NCBI GenBank assembly: GCA_963693315.1
Contig: OY856187.1
Location: 71,714,033 to 71,778,032 of the forward strand
Source: Diogma glabrata
Taxonomy: Eukaryota; Arthropoda; Insecta; Diptera; Cylindrotomidae
Length of the DNA: 64,000 bases
Direction: 5' to 3'
How positions within the stretch are numbered: position 1 is the stretch's first letter; every line of letters starts with the position of its first letter. The notes beneath the pieces are model-generated. The model saw nothing but the letters and a program-made list of their open reading frames with translations, was not told the DNA's origin and did not search any database. Made by a program: the position numbers and the translations under genes. Shown here one piece after another: positions 21,821 through 35,166 of the stretch.

Positions 21821-24800
21821 GAATAAAATAATAATTCTAGAACATCCAAATTTTCTTTTCTAGGTTATAAGGATTAATGATTCATACTCAATCAATACAT
21901 ACATTCGGCGACATAATGTCTGACAAAATTTTAAATGACTATTATATTTCAATCGAAATTTGAAACAACGCAATTTCATTTTTCATGAAAGAATAAATTC
22001 AATATTTTCTTCAAGGTTATGGTGTTTTCTTTGAGATGTGTTTATTTTATATATTTGTTAAATTAAATCATAAAAATATTATAAAATGATTGTCAGCTAA
22101 ATCAAATAAAACACAAAATATTGTATGTATATTTATTATGTCATCGCTATGTAAATATCACCGGCTTGATAGGAAATTAAAGTAATTTGTACAGCTGACT
22201 AGATTCTAGAACATTCTGAAACCATTGAAAAAAAGGATATACAATAAATTAGAACCTAAAGATAAAACGGAAACGATTAAAGATAAAACGGAAAATTTTA
22301 TCATTGGAACAGTAACAAAAGATAAAACATATGAAAGAAAATCATTACGGATTACCCATAAATCCACTAAACATTTTTGATTATTTTTTATTTAAATTTA
22401 ATTAAAAGATGAAGGTTGGAAATATAATTTTCTTAAATTTCACTTAATTTGATAAATACTCACACAAAACACTAACACAGTTTTATATATTTTTATTCGT
22501 TTTTTCTATTAAAACTTCAATCCAATTCGATATAATTATACAACCAAACTAAATCAATTTTTTATATAATTAAATGTAATACAACACAAAGCCCGGTCAA
22601 TCTTTAGCAATTAAACGAAGAAAAACAAATTATTTATATATAAGAAAACTATTTGATTTAGCTCTTTTCTAGTGAATTAAATAAAGTGAACTGAACAAGA
22701 CTGAAGACAAACGTATACATGATACAAAAGTTTTTTAACAGCGAAAACAAAACTTTGTGTTTATTTTTTGTCTTCTGCACAGAATCGAGTATATAATAAA
22801 AAAAACTTGAATTCAACCGTCGTGTTTTGTTTATTTAAATAATAGATTCTAGATCATATGGAACAATGTATGTTTTGATATTTTTGTAAATTCGGTTTGT
22901 ATGGATGAGTGTAAATAACAACAAAATCAGAAATAGATTAATCTGGCAGCGTAATATTCGTAATTTGGTTATAGGTGAAAAACACGTGAAATCAGCAAGG
23001 TCTGGAAATGAGGTTTTAATTTTGTATATTTAGGTATTGGAATTCGTTGACATCAATAAAAATTTTCTGCGTTTTTAGTTTTTTTTTTAACCCTATCTTA
23101 AGATACAGGGTGTTGAAAAATCAAGAAATTGCTCGACCCTGGTGTTTTGAAATGGCTCTACAGTAAACTGACCAGAGCCAAATCACTAAAATGTGGGACA
23201 AAATGGAAAAATCAGAAAAATTAGAAATAAATTAACCTGGCAGCGTAATATTCGTAATTTGGTAATAAATTGTCAGGTGTTGTTGTGAATATATGCCATT
23301 TTAGTTGAATTTTCGAAATTATTACTTATCAAACTTATTACGTTCGACCGACATGTCAAGTTGTACCGTCAGTATGTGTGAGGTGATCTTTGGAACTGTA
23401 ACTGCTTCTAGTTGCTGCTTCTTGTAAGTGCATCTAGGTGTGGATGAGCTTGAATCTCGAATTCAACAGTCAACCAAAAATGACAAACAAAGTATATAGA
23501 CATTTATGTTCAGAAACTGGATTGTGGAAGGTAAATATATAAATCGAAATCGAATTTGACACAGAGGGCCACAACAACAGACTGAAAGATCATTGTTGTC
23601 TGTGCATAAAGGAGTAAATGACTAAACAGAGCATGTAGGGTTCGAAAATAGCACTAAGAAAATTCTGCGTTGAATATATGGTATATTAGTTTATGCCTCC
23701 ACAGCTGTTGGAAGGAAAATCGTTGTACACAGCGAAATTTAGAATCATCGTTCAAGCTTACGAACCAGACTACTTGAATATTTGAACAAACTGCAAACGC
23801 TTAAAAAGCCACTTAGACTGATTCATAATAAAGTCAACAGTGAGAGAGTAAGCGACTGAGGTGGTTCCAAAGTGACCAGTCAAACTAAGAAAAGAAGAAA
23901 TCAGCTTTATCGGAAGAAGATTTGTTCTATGAATGAAGTGATTTAGATGCTGTTTGGACAAACAGTCTTAGGTGGTGAGCCATGTGCGGACATCTTAATC
24001 GTTTAACTTTTAACGATATTTATGAAAATGAGATCAACTAACTCAACTTGTTATTCCTAATGAACTTTTAAGAATTAAATTTTACTCTGATCAACAGCCA
24101 AACCAAAATGACATAATATACCATACCACCAAATAAAATTAGATTATATGAAATCTTGTATAACATTATACAATTATACATATATGTAATTGTATGCTAA
24201 TTAGCGTTACTTAGTATTTAATCTCCAATTCAAGTATTTACTATTGTGCACTCGAAACAATAATAACATCTATTAAGTAGGTGGGTAGTTTGATACCTAG
24301 ATAAAACGGAGTAATAATATATTTTGGCTTGAGCTATCAATGTTACGAGTTAACCATTCTAGAAATTATTGTATAATCTATAATTGAATTCAAATAAGAA
24401 TTCATTAATCGCCTTCATATCAATTTAATCAGACCCAATAAAACTTCTGTTCTTAATAAAGTTAAATAATTTATAAAAATAATTTAATTAAAATTGAGAT
24501 AGTTTCGAACATATATATGGGAAGTGAATTATTAACCAAGCACATGCTAGTGAAACGTGCTCTAATAGAAACAACAAAATATATGTATTTTTTCCTCATA
24601 TTTTTATCCCTAAAATTAAATTAATATATTGGTGTTTGAAAAAATTAATAATATCAACAAAAAAAATCTATAAATATAACAAACAAGAAGTTATAACAAA
24701 ATTGACTGACACATACTTTCTCGAACATATATTTTCATTCTCACTTTGGTTTTGATTCAATTTTAGCCCTAACACTAATTGAATTCGTTCGTATGATTAC

Positions 24801-25044
24801 AATAAATTCATTTTGAAAGCTATAAAGTTTACTGATACTAAATGTTACCGAACTTAATCAAAAATATTAGATAACATTTGTTGTCAATTTTACAAAACAA
24901 CAAACTATGTTGACAACTGATACAAGAAAAGTTTATAGCAATATTATTATAAAATATTCACATGTCTAGCGACTTACTAACTACGCAGTGTGTTCGCTAT
25001 ACTGGTGGGCAGCTAAATCAAGTTTTTGGTGGTGACTAAAACAA
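21821..25044. other. AT-rich DNA with one short direct repeat pair
   Basis: The only structure seen is a direct repeat of about 45 bp, ctggcagcgtaatattcgta plus flanks, near 22940 and 23240. No gene was recognised. Confidence 0.45.
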
Positions 25045-25545
25045 GATTCGCACAGTAGGTAGATAGAGCCGGCTTCACTGATGTCAGATGGAGCAGGATT
25101 TGCTTGTAGGCGACTGAATTCATAATCGCTGGTAAAAGCTGGGGTCAACTACGCTTAAAAAGTCTTAAGCAGCCTCGTTGGGAATCAGTTCGAACCAGAA
25201 TTACTGGTAGGATCCTTCACAGGTAGGCAGTTGGAACCAGCTTCGTTCATAGGCAACTGTAGTTTCTATGGTAGACATCTAGGGTAGGTAGCTGGAGCCA
25301 CCTTCTCTGTTAGGCAGCTAGAGCTATCTTCACTGTAAGAAAGCTGTGGTCAGCTTCCCTGTAAGGCAGCCGGGACCATTTTCACTGGTAGCCAACTTTA
25401 GCAAGCTTCGCGGGTAGACATCTGGTAGGTGGCTGGTGCCACCTTTGCTGGTAGGCAGTTAAAGTCAGCTTAGCCTAACAGCTAAAACTCGGGTTAGCTT
25501 CTCGTGGCAGAGGCAGCTGGGCTAGCTTAACTGGTAGGAAAGATT
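25045..25545. repeat. GC-richer degenerate minisatellite, about 30-36 bp unit
   Basis: Words such as ggtaggcagctggagcca and cagcttc(a/g)ctgg recur about a dozen times with strong drift. The block stands out from its AT-rich surroundings by composition. No long frame crosses it, so it is not obviously a coding repeat today. Confidence 0.65.
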
Positions 25546-28500
25546 CCGCACAAGAAACCGTAAATAAATTTGGTTTGTGATTAGTTCTTATTTTTTTCAG
25601 AAGCTATGATTGCCAAAATACAGAATTAAAAACTTTTGATACATTTTAGACATTTTTAAAATTTTGCATTTGAAATTTATAATTATGAATTTCCAAAATC
25701 ACAATTTTTGATTTAGAATTTTCAATTCAAGTCCTTGAAAATTGTAATTTTATTTTTTGGTATCAGGAATTTTAAATTGCATTTATATAGTTTTGAATTC
25801 GTAGAGACGTAGAGTAATGTAAAGATGTCTAGTTTATAGCACATTAAGAATGGATGAAAAAATTTTTGATTTAAAAATTGATATTTGCGAGAGTTAAGTC
25901 TTTGATTTAAGATTAAAGAAAACGAAGTTTAGCATTTTGAACTAAGACAAACATTTTAAAAATAAATTATATTTTGCAAATGGTAAAATTCTGCGAACTT
26001 TTTCTAAATAATTGGCTCGATTTGATTAGGTTCTGGAGTTGGCATTCGAAATGTTTTTAAGTTTTGGATTAAGTTTAGTTTTTAACTTTGGATTAAGATT
26101 CAATGATTTTGACCTTGGATACCGAGTTTTAATTTTGAATTTTGGATTTCAACTGAGATGTTGAAAAATTAATTTTTCAATTTAAAATTTTGCTTAAATT
26201 CTGATGTTTTGATAAAAGATATGAAATTTTGGCCCTTTTAGAAAAACGATATATTGTTGTGATGAACCGAACATAATAACCGAACTGGTTACCTGCAGGT
26301 AAGTCAAAGGTTCTAGATGTTTTTCTCTAAGACAACTGCAGTTGGTAGCAGAAGAAGTTTAAGGTTTTAGTAAGAAATTCTGATTAAATAAAAAAAATTA
26401 CGGTCTAATTTGCTAGGATGTAAGCATTAATTTTACTAGAAAACACGAGGAAGTTAGCCCCAGTTGTTAAATTTTGTTCCACTTTGTTCAACTTAGCTTG
26501 TTTACTTGTGATGTTGATGAAATTCTTGAATGATTTTCTTGTTGGAAAACATCAACATCAACGTTGACGATTGTCAGTTGTGTGGCTCAGTAGCAAGCTG
26601 AACTTAAGCTAAAAGGATTCTGGTTTGATGCATGAAATATATGTAACAATATTCAATGCCTCAACTGTATTTACTAATAATAATATCGCGAGAAAAATTT
26701 AGTACAGAATTTTCGAGTAATTGAGACTGCTATATAAAAATGATTCACACTGATGGTTAACTCTCATTTCACTATCGGTCATTTGCTTGAAAAAAATAAA
26801 AAATATCAGATTAAATTGTGAATTAAAGGAATTATGATTTATAAATGAAGTTGTTTTAATAATAATAAAAAGTTGGGTTAAATTTTATTAGTGATTGAGA
26901 ATAGAAGTAGTGTAGGGTCACAGGAAACACAACAATTCAGACCAAAGCATTTTTGACTAAAACTTCAACAACAAATTGGATTTCGAATTTACCGTCAGTT
27001 AGTCACTATAGTTGATAAATTGGAAATCGATCTATGAGCTGATTAACCATTTAAAAACATAACCGATTGAATGAAATTCGTTCTGGAACTCGATCAGAAA
27101 ATTCATTGAATTGATAAATTAATAAAAAAAGAAACGCAATTGTGGGCAATATACGTCCTTCTATAGAATAAACTTAGGCCAAAATATGCTTAAATAAGGC
27201 ATGACAACCGAAAACACTAAGTTCTATACAATTGGCATATCTGGACAGGTAGATAGCTTTGTCTCAGCTAAATTCAAAAAAGCTATACCAGTACATTTGC
27301 TAATTGAACGAACTTACTTTTATGGTCGTCAAACAAATTTACGGATTTATACTAATATTTGAAGCAAGTTTTCAAGTAGGAAAGCGATACCTCTCTCTCT
27401 CTCTCTAAGTCAGAACAATCTCGCCAAAATCGAGTTATATAGCATATGTTGTTAAAAAAACAGTCGACTTGACTAACCGCATAGACAAATATCAATTAAA
27501 ATAAATCAAATCAATTGATATTTATTTAACCAAAAATATCTTTCAATAATTGGATAGTTGAATATCATTGAATTAATGAATAAAACTAAAATCAATAAAT
27601 AAAGTCAAAAATATCGAAACAAGAAATATTACTGATAATTAATTCACCGAATTCCCTGTTTTCTATAATAAATACATGTAAATGGAGACAACCAAAAGAT
27701 TAAAAGCGTATACGTAAGCGTATACACTGGTATTTTTATGGCTTCCCTTGATTCTAAACGTCGAAATTCGCAGCATAAGACGACAACCTATAATATCAGA
27801 CAGTTAAATAATTCAGGCAACATAACATTAAAACATATTAACAGAAGCCTATTTAAACAAAACAGAGTATGTACCTTCAGACTTTATTTGATTTATTTCA
27901 TATATGGATCTTGGGTGATAGGGAAGCACTGCTTCCCTTTAAAACAAACCACTGTTTTTCAAATTAATTATCGCTTTAATTTTTTGTAGATAACATTCAA
28001 TAAGCTTTTATAAAACAAAATAAACAGGTGACGTTTGATATTATGTGGTAGCGATTGCAATGATTTCAGTTTTTCGACCATTTCAACCTCGTTGAAAACT
28101 TTCTACAAATTAAATCATTTTAATTTCATCCGTTTAGATAAAATCATGTATTAACATTTATTTCCACTCTATTCCATAACCACAATAATCATTTCATTAC
28201 GAATGAAATAAATCTAACAATTAAATCAAACCGTCAAAGTTTTACCAAATCATCGTTAATTTTATTACACAATTCTAACATCCTACGATCCTAAAAAATT
28301 TAATACATTTGCTCTTCAAAACCAAAAAAAAACAAGAATCATCATCATCTTAAGTCAAAACCAACATAACTGTTTCATTCTAAAGTTTATTATTTTTAAT
28401 TTAAGAACATGTATGTAGTATATCTAATTTAAAATCACCCCCGAGTTATTGGGAAAATTTTCGAAAATTCTCGAACCCAAATTTTACTAAAACAAAAATA

Positions 28501-29090
28501 GCAAAACGCATTCACATAAAAATATTAGATAAGCTGTCTCGAAGCACAGTTGAAGAAGTTAACACGTCAGCTAATCTTCTTATCTGACTTTCAATGTCTT
28601 TCAAAAACTTTCTAGATCAATCTATTCTAACAATAGATAGAAAACAACAAACCGTATTTATTTCAATAACAAAAATAATCTTGAACTTCAATTGAGTAGC
28701 TGAATAAATACGTTATCTGTTCAAACAACAAATTATTTTCACTATTTACATTATTAAATATAACATTGAAATAAAAAACATTTAACTTATTTAAAAATTA
28801 AATACATAAAAATATAACTTTAATTTGTTGATTAAAAAATTACTACTTGCACAACAGACAAACTTATGATGATTATTCTCACCGCACCGCAAATAAATTT
28901 AGATTTATTATTTTTTATTTCCTACGATGACGGGTAATTCAAACCCTGAATGGTTTGTTTTCTTTAATGTTACGAATTGATGAAATCTAATTGAAATTGA
29001 TTAGTATTGTAGTTGTTAGCTGATTCGGTTAGAAAAAAAATCACAATTCATTGATTGATTTAGCAAGTTTTCATTTATTTGTAAATACTA
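25546..29090. other. AT-rich DNA, small microsatellite only
   Basis: 25600-26250 is simple T/A-rich sequence with recurring ttgaattttgga-like words. A (CT)n run lies near 27391-27406. No gene is supported. Confidence 0.45.
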
Positions 29091-29220
29091 GGAATCGGCC
29101 AGTGGCCGAAATTCGGCCATTGTAAATACAAATTGTAAAAAAACCTTCCAACAAAATAGCTACAACACATTATTTCAGAGTATGATTAATTGATATAATT
29201 GATTTTTAATTGTCTACTTA

Positions 29221-29580
29221 TCTACTACTCAAGACCTTTCCAACGATATACATATTACCACACCTTTGATGGGACAAATATTTTAAAATTGTACCGCAAA
29301 AATATTGCTTAAGTATTTATATATGGATATAGATTGATTTTGAACTGTGAAACAACTTGAAAAAAAAAACAAAACAACCGAACAAAAAAATGAAAATACA
29401 CACCTATCACATTTTTGACATTTTTCTGAAAAAATCGTCATATTCAAAAATAAGTATTTTTCACCACATCTACTACTCATGACCTTTCCAACAATATTCA
29501 TATTGTCACACTTTTGATAGAAGAAATATTTTAAAATTGTACCGCAAAAATATTGCTTACGTATTTATAAATAGATTGTT
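29221..29580. repeat. Tandem duplication with about 246-bp period
   Basis: A stretch of about 115 bp containing gacctttccaac and attttaaaattgtaccgcaa occurs at 29221-29340 and again at 29467-29580 in the same orientation. Confidence 0.75.
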
Positions 29581-31349
29581 GTGACTTTAACTAATTTGTT
29601 AAGATAACAAAGCGATAAGGAGAGAATAAAAACTGTATTTTGATGTTAGATTTATTAGATAAACATTGATTAGAGAATTCAATACCGGTATATCGATTTT
29701 GAACGCCGAAAGTAATTTAAACATGAAGTAATAAACATCAAATCAAAGCCGGTAATTTAATAAACAACCGCAAGCTCAATCAGGCAGTTTTTCGGGCCAC
29801 AATGTGTAACGTACAACTTTGTGCACTACGCTATTTTTTGAGGTGGTGAGACGGACCCTTACCAGCTATACCACATGTATAAGAGTAATTTATTTAACTT
29901 GTTTTTCCGACAAAATCTTTTCACTCACTTTTTTTTTAACAACACAAATACAACACAACGATCACAAGAAATTTACAAAAAACAAAATGAATTCAAAGAT
30001 TTTAACATTATTTATTTAATTTTTATCAACCAAAAATCAATTAATTTTAATCAAGTTAATTTTTGATTATAAGATAAATTACTCTAACGCAAAAAAAAAA
30101 AATTATAATGCATATATTACTTATACCTAATTACTTGTTTTATTTTTTCCCGTGAAATTTTCTTCCAATGTTATGTCCGCCTAGTTTGATGTTGTTGTTA
30201 TGCCGGTTCAAAACCAAATAGACTTATCAAAATTTCTCTACGCCTTATATGCCAAAATTTCTACATATTCTTAATTAATAATATTTTGCATTTTTTTATG
30301 TTGGTTTCATTTTCATTTACGAAAAAATATCATTCGAAATTGTTATTCAGCAGTTCGCCTATTAATGCAAAATAAATTAAACAATGATCCACATACATTA
30401 TTTACAACCGTTATAAGCTTTCAAATCTTAATTGTAGAAGTAGAATTCCTTAAAGTTTCGTTGTCATACTATTTTAAGATAATCTTCTCGAACTACTATA
30501 TGATTTGAAACATTTCTTAATAACTCTTCCGCATTTTCAAATATTGTTAAGGTTTTTCAGGAGCTTCAAACATTAGAATACCCGCAAGAAAAGCTAAAAC
30601 ATCTTCAACATTACTTTGAAAACGTACATTTTTTTGTCGACTTTTAAATTTTTGATTTTTAAAAAATCTGAAATTTTGATATATTGTTCGTATTGACGAA
30701 AGAAAAAAAGTTATTTCTGGATTTTTTTGAGTATTCTGAATCGGAGGTATGCGCGGTTGAATTTTTCAGGCTTTATCACGTAGTTTTGATAATGGTGTCA
30801 ATGTTTTGTTCATAGGTGCCACAAATTTCATGCGATTTACGTATATTTTTGCAAGTAAAAAGAAAAAATAGTTGAATAATCGAAATTCGTAAGTTGGAAA
30901 TTAATAATGTTTCTCTCTTCCGATAGGAGGCGCGTTAAACCTGGGTTTACTTCAAAGCTCATATCTCAAAATGTTTTTCACAAATTTTAAAGTAAAAATA
31001 TACAGTACAGCTATGAAATTACAAACAAAAAAGTGAGAGATTCCATATGGATTTTAATATACGATTTTTTCAAGTAATACTAAACTTAACTTGTGTAAAC
31101 CTAAAATTAACTTGTGTTTTTTAATCAAGATAATTATCCTTTACTAAATGTGAATCTAATACATTGAAAATTTTAAACTTTAACATCCGTACTAAATTTG
31201 AAACAAATTCTGTGCATTACTCATTGAAAAACAAGTTTTTATTGAGAATAAGAATTGGAGATCCCAGCGATCAAAGATTTTGATATACTTTCAACATACA
31301 TGAGTTTTTAGTATGACAATTTTCTATAAAAATAGCTATTTATGTATTA
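29581..31349. other. AT-rich DNA, nothing recognised
   Basis: No gene, RNA or repeat pair was found. Confidence 0.45.
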
Positions 31350-31453
31350 AGGGCGTAAAGTATGTGTTTTCCGCTTGAGAGTGAAATTGTTGCTCGAGGC
31401 GTCAGCCGAGAGAAACAATCACCCGAAAGTAAAAAAGATACTTTATGCCCGAA
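31350..31453. mobile_element. MITE-like hairpin with GAGGCGTCAGCCGAG centre
   Basis: Left-arm words gggcgtaaagtat and gtgaaattgtt pair with aacaatcac and atactttatgccc on the right. The arms close on ctcgaggcgtcagccgagag. It has the same organisation and centre as the hairpins at 10321 and 13712, but unrelated arms. Confidence 0.7.
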
Positions 31454-31604
31454 TTGCATACAAGATTTTTTGTACGAGTAAGATTCTGTATTGTTTGCAT
31501 AAATAAAAATACATATATTTCAAAATAGCAAAACATTTTTAGAAAATTATTTTATCCAAGTAGTTTTTCGAAATAATAGTAAAAATAATAACTTTAGGCA
31601 TTGT

Positions 31605-32908
31605 TATTTCAATTACTTCGGTCTGAAAGACCAAAGTATTACATTCTCGAGCCAAAAGTGAAATTCTTACCCCCACTTGTTTTGGCATTTCTCGACGTTT
31701 TAGGACCTACTGATTCTAAAAAAGAGAAAAAATGTAAGTCTGTCTGCCAGCTGGCCGACCGAAATCTTGATAGTCGGGATTGGTATGTGAGACCAAAATC
31801 TAGATTATTGCATTAAAAGTATGTCAAAATAATGTTGTCAAGTGTATCAGAAGAAAGATTTTATTTATTTTACCCAATTTTTGGAAACAAAATAAAATGA
31901 ATTATTTTTATGGCATGAAATTTTATTATTATTATAGAGAATTATAGCATTATAAGTTTGTCAAAAAAATAATGTCAAGTGTGTCAAATCGTGTCAAAAA
32001 ATGATTTCATTTATTTTTTAAGCAAAATTTTTTGGAAAAAAAATTAGCTGCTTTTATGACGTATGGAAAGTTTTAATTTGTTAAGTTTTTAAAATGTTTT
32101 TGAAATTTTGAAAAAAGTTTTTATTTTTGATTTTGTAATAATTTTTGCAATATTTTTAGAATCATCGAAAAAGTTTCAATATTTGATTTTGTTATAATTT
32201 TTGCAATATTTTTAGAATTTTGAAAAAAAAACAGAATTTTTGAATTTTATATTTATTTTTAGAATTTTGAAAAAAGTTTCAATTTTTGATTTTGTAATAA
32301 TTTTTGCATTATTTTTAGAATTTTGGAAAAAGTTTGAATTTTTAAGAATTTTTGGAATGTTGTGGGAATTTAAAATTTTAAATATTTGATTTTATTCAAA
32401 TATTTGGAATATTTTTGAAATATTGAAAGAAGTTTCAATTTTTGATTTTGTTATAATTTTTGCAATATTTTTAGAATTTTTGAAAAAAGATTTAATCTTT
32501 GATTTTGGAATATTTTTAGAATTAGAAAAAAGTTTGATTTTGTTTTACAATATTTTGGAATTTTGAAAGAAATATGAATTTGTTATTTTGTAATATTTTC
32601 TCGGAACGCTAAATGGAGAGGTTTTTGAATAGTTTTCTGGGTGTATCCTCTTTTCACTAAATTATGTTAATTTATGATCTGTTTTAATTATCCGGCAAAG
32701 TATTGATGTTTTGTGTTAGTTTTGTAATAAATTTCTAAACAGATAAAAAATTACTTGTACTTTAACAAAGAGTTAAGTTTGATATACATCGCTGCCCAAA
32801 ACTAAAATCCATGTCCTCATAAAAATTTTTTGCCGAAAACTATATCAAAATCCTTAACCCAGACCGAAGTCTTGATATCTCAGAGCTGTGAGATTTCAGC
32901 CCCTCCAT
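31605..32908 (+). repeat. Composite satellite-like element, copy S2
   Basis: It starts with a near-palindromic head, ACTTCGGTCT-GAA-AGACCAAAGT, near 31615. The conserved leader ggcatttctcgacgttttag, a gtctgtctgcc stretch, the 130-bp units and the T-rich array follow. The tail ends in cagcccctccatatt directly against the head of copy S3, so S2 and S3 are in tandem. Confidence 0.75.
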
Positions 32909-35045
32909 ATTACTTCGGTCTGAAAGACCTAAGTATTACATTCATGTGCTAAAAGTGAAATGCTTACCCCACTTTTTTTGGCATTTCTCAACGTTTTAGG
33001 ACCTACTGATTCCAAAAAAGCAAAAAAAAATGTTTGTCTGTCTGCCGGCCGGCCGGCCTTCCGTCCGTCCGGCCGTCAAAACCGACGAAATCTAGAAAAC
33101 GGCTGAAAGGACTTGAAAAATTTGGAATTCTAAAAATAGGTACACTCAATGGTAAGAGCCGAAAAGACGATGAGTTCGATAACTGTACCGGAAGTGTGTC
33201 AAAAAAATCGTCAAGTGTGTCAAAACAAGGATATATGCATATTTTTTTGCTTAAAAAACGTTCATTTTAAGTGATAATGAGTAGGAACAAAGAATGTGAA
33301 GAAATCTGGATGGTCGGGATTGAGATCAAAAGCTAGATTATTGCATTATAAGTTTGTGAAAAAAAAATTGTCAAGTGTGTCAAAAGAAAGATTTTTATTT
33401 ATTTTTTACCCAATTTTTTGGAAAAAAATAAAATTAATTATTTGTATGACATGAAATTTTATTATTATTATTGAGAATTATGGCATTATAAATTTGTCAA
33501 AAAAATGTTGTCAAATGTGTCAAAAGGAAGAGTTTTATTTATTTTTTTACCCAATACTGGAAAAATAAAATTAATTAGTTGTACGACATGAAATTTTATT
33601 ATTATTATTGAGAACTATAATTTAGTCAAAAAAATAATGTCTTGAGAATTTTATTGCATTATAAGTTTGTCAAAAAAATATTGTCAAGTGTGTCAAAAAA
33701 ATGATTTCATTTATTTTTTTAGATAATTTTTGGGAAAAAAAATTTAGCTGTTTGTTTACGTAAATATATACATCAACATGGAAATTTTTGAATTTGTTAT
33801 AGTTTTCTAAATATTTTTGGCATATTGAAAAACTTTCAATTTTTGATTTTGTAAGAATTTTTGGAATATTTTTAGAATTTTAAAAAATTTTAAATTTTTG
33901 ATTTTATTATTATTTTTATAATTTTGGAAAAAGTTTCAATTTTTGATATTTTTATAATTTTTGCAATATTTTAGAATTTTGGGAAAAGTTTGAATTTTTA
34001 AGAATTTTTGGAATATTATTAGAATTTAGAAAAACTTTAAATTTTTGATTTTATTCTAATTTTTGGAATATTTTAAGAATTTTGAAAAAAATAGAAATTT
34101 TGTTTTATATATACTTTTGGAATTTTGAAAAAGTTTGAATTTTTGATTTTATTTAATTTTTACAATATTTTCGGAATTTTGAAAGTAATATGAATTTGTG
34201 ATTTTGAAATATTTTCGCTAAACGGAGAGGTTTTTGAGTAGTTTGCTGATTGTATAATCTTTTCACTAAATTATGTTACTTTATGATCTGTTATAATTTT
34301 CCGACATCGTATAGATGTTTCGTGTTAGTTTTGTAATACATATCTAAATAGATATCAATATCATTGTTATAATTTTTGCAATATTTTTAGAGTTTGGAAA
34401 AAGTTTGAATTATTGAATTTTTAAGAATTTTTGGAATATTATTAGAATTCAGAAAAAGTTTAAATATTTGATTTTATTCTAATTTTTGGAATATTTTTAG
34501 AATTTTGAAAAAAAATAGAATTTTTGTTTCATATATACTTTTAGAATTTTGAAAAAAGTTTCAATTTTTGATTTTGTAAGAATTTTTGGAATATTTTTGG
34601 AATTTTGAAAAATTTAAAATTTTTGATTTTATTATAATTTTAATAATTTTGGAAAAGTTTCAATTTTTGATATTTTTATAATTTTTGCAATATTTTTAGA
34701 ATAGGAAATAGGAAATAGGAAAAGTTTGAATTTTAAGAATTTTTGGAATATTATTAGAATTTAGAAAAGCTTTAAATTTTTGATTTTATTCTAATTTTTG
34801 GAATATTTTTAGAATTTTGAAAAAAATAGAAATTTTGTTTTATATATAGTTTTGTAATACATATCTAAACAGAGATAAAAAAATACTTGTACTTTAACAA
34901 AGAGTTATGTTTGATATACATCGCTGCCCAAAACTAAAAACCATGTCCTCATAAAAGATTTTTGCCAAAAACTATATCAAAATCCTTAACCCAGACCGAA
35001 GTCTTGTTATCTCAGAGCTGTGAGATTTCAGTTCCTCCATATTTT
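32909..35045 (+). repeat. Composite satellite-like element, copy S3
   Basis: The head ttacttcggtctgaaagacc is at 32909. The leader is followed by a GC-rich gccggccggccggcc block near 33047, three or more 130-bp units, and two rounds of the degenerate T-rich array. The second round begins near 34350 after a partial copy of the tail, so the element is internally duplicated. A full tail ends near 35040. Confidence 0.75.
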
Positions 35046-35166
35046 TTTATGTTAGGATTCAACGTTAAAGTGTTATTTCCTGTCATAAGCAACATATTAT
35101 TCAAAATATGTTTTGACTTTTGAGTAATATAATAATAATGGCAAACAAATGCATATATTAATATAT

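Noticed and set aside
27738..27989. 83-codon plus-strand frame as a host gene
   Set aside because: There is no recognisable domain, splice context or conserved copy; its length is within chance for this composition and window size.
31605..35045. Helitron assignment for the palindrome-headed repeats
   Set aside because: I could not find a consistent 5' TC and 3' CTRR end with a nearby hairpin, nor a Rep/helicase relic.
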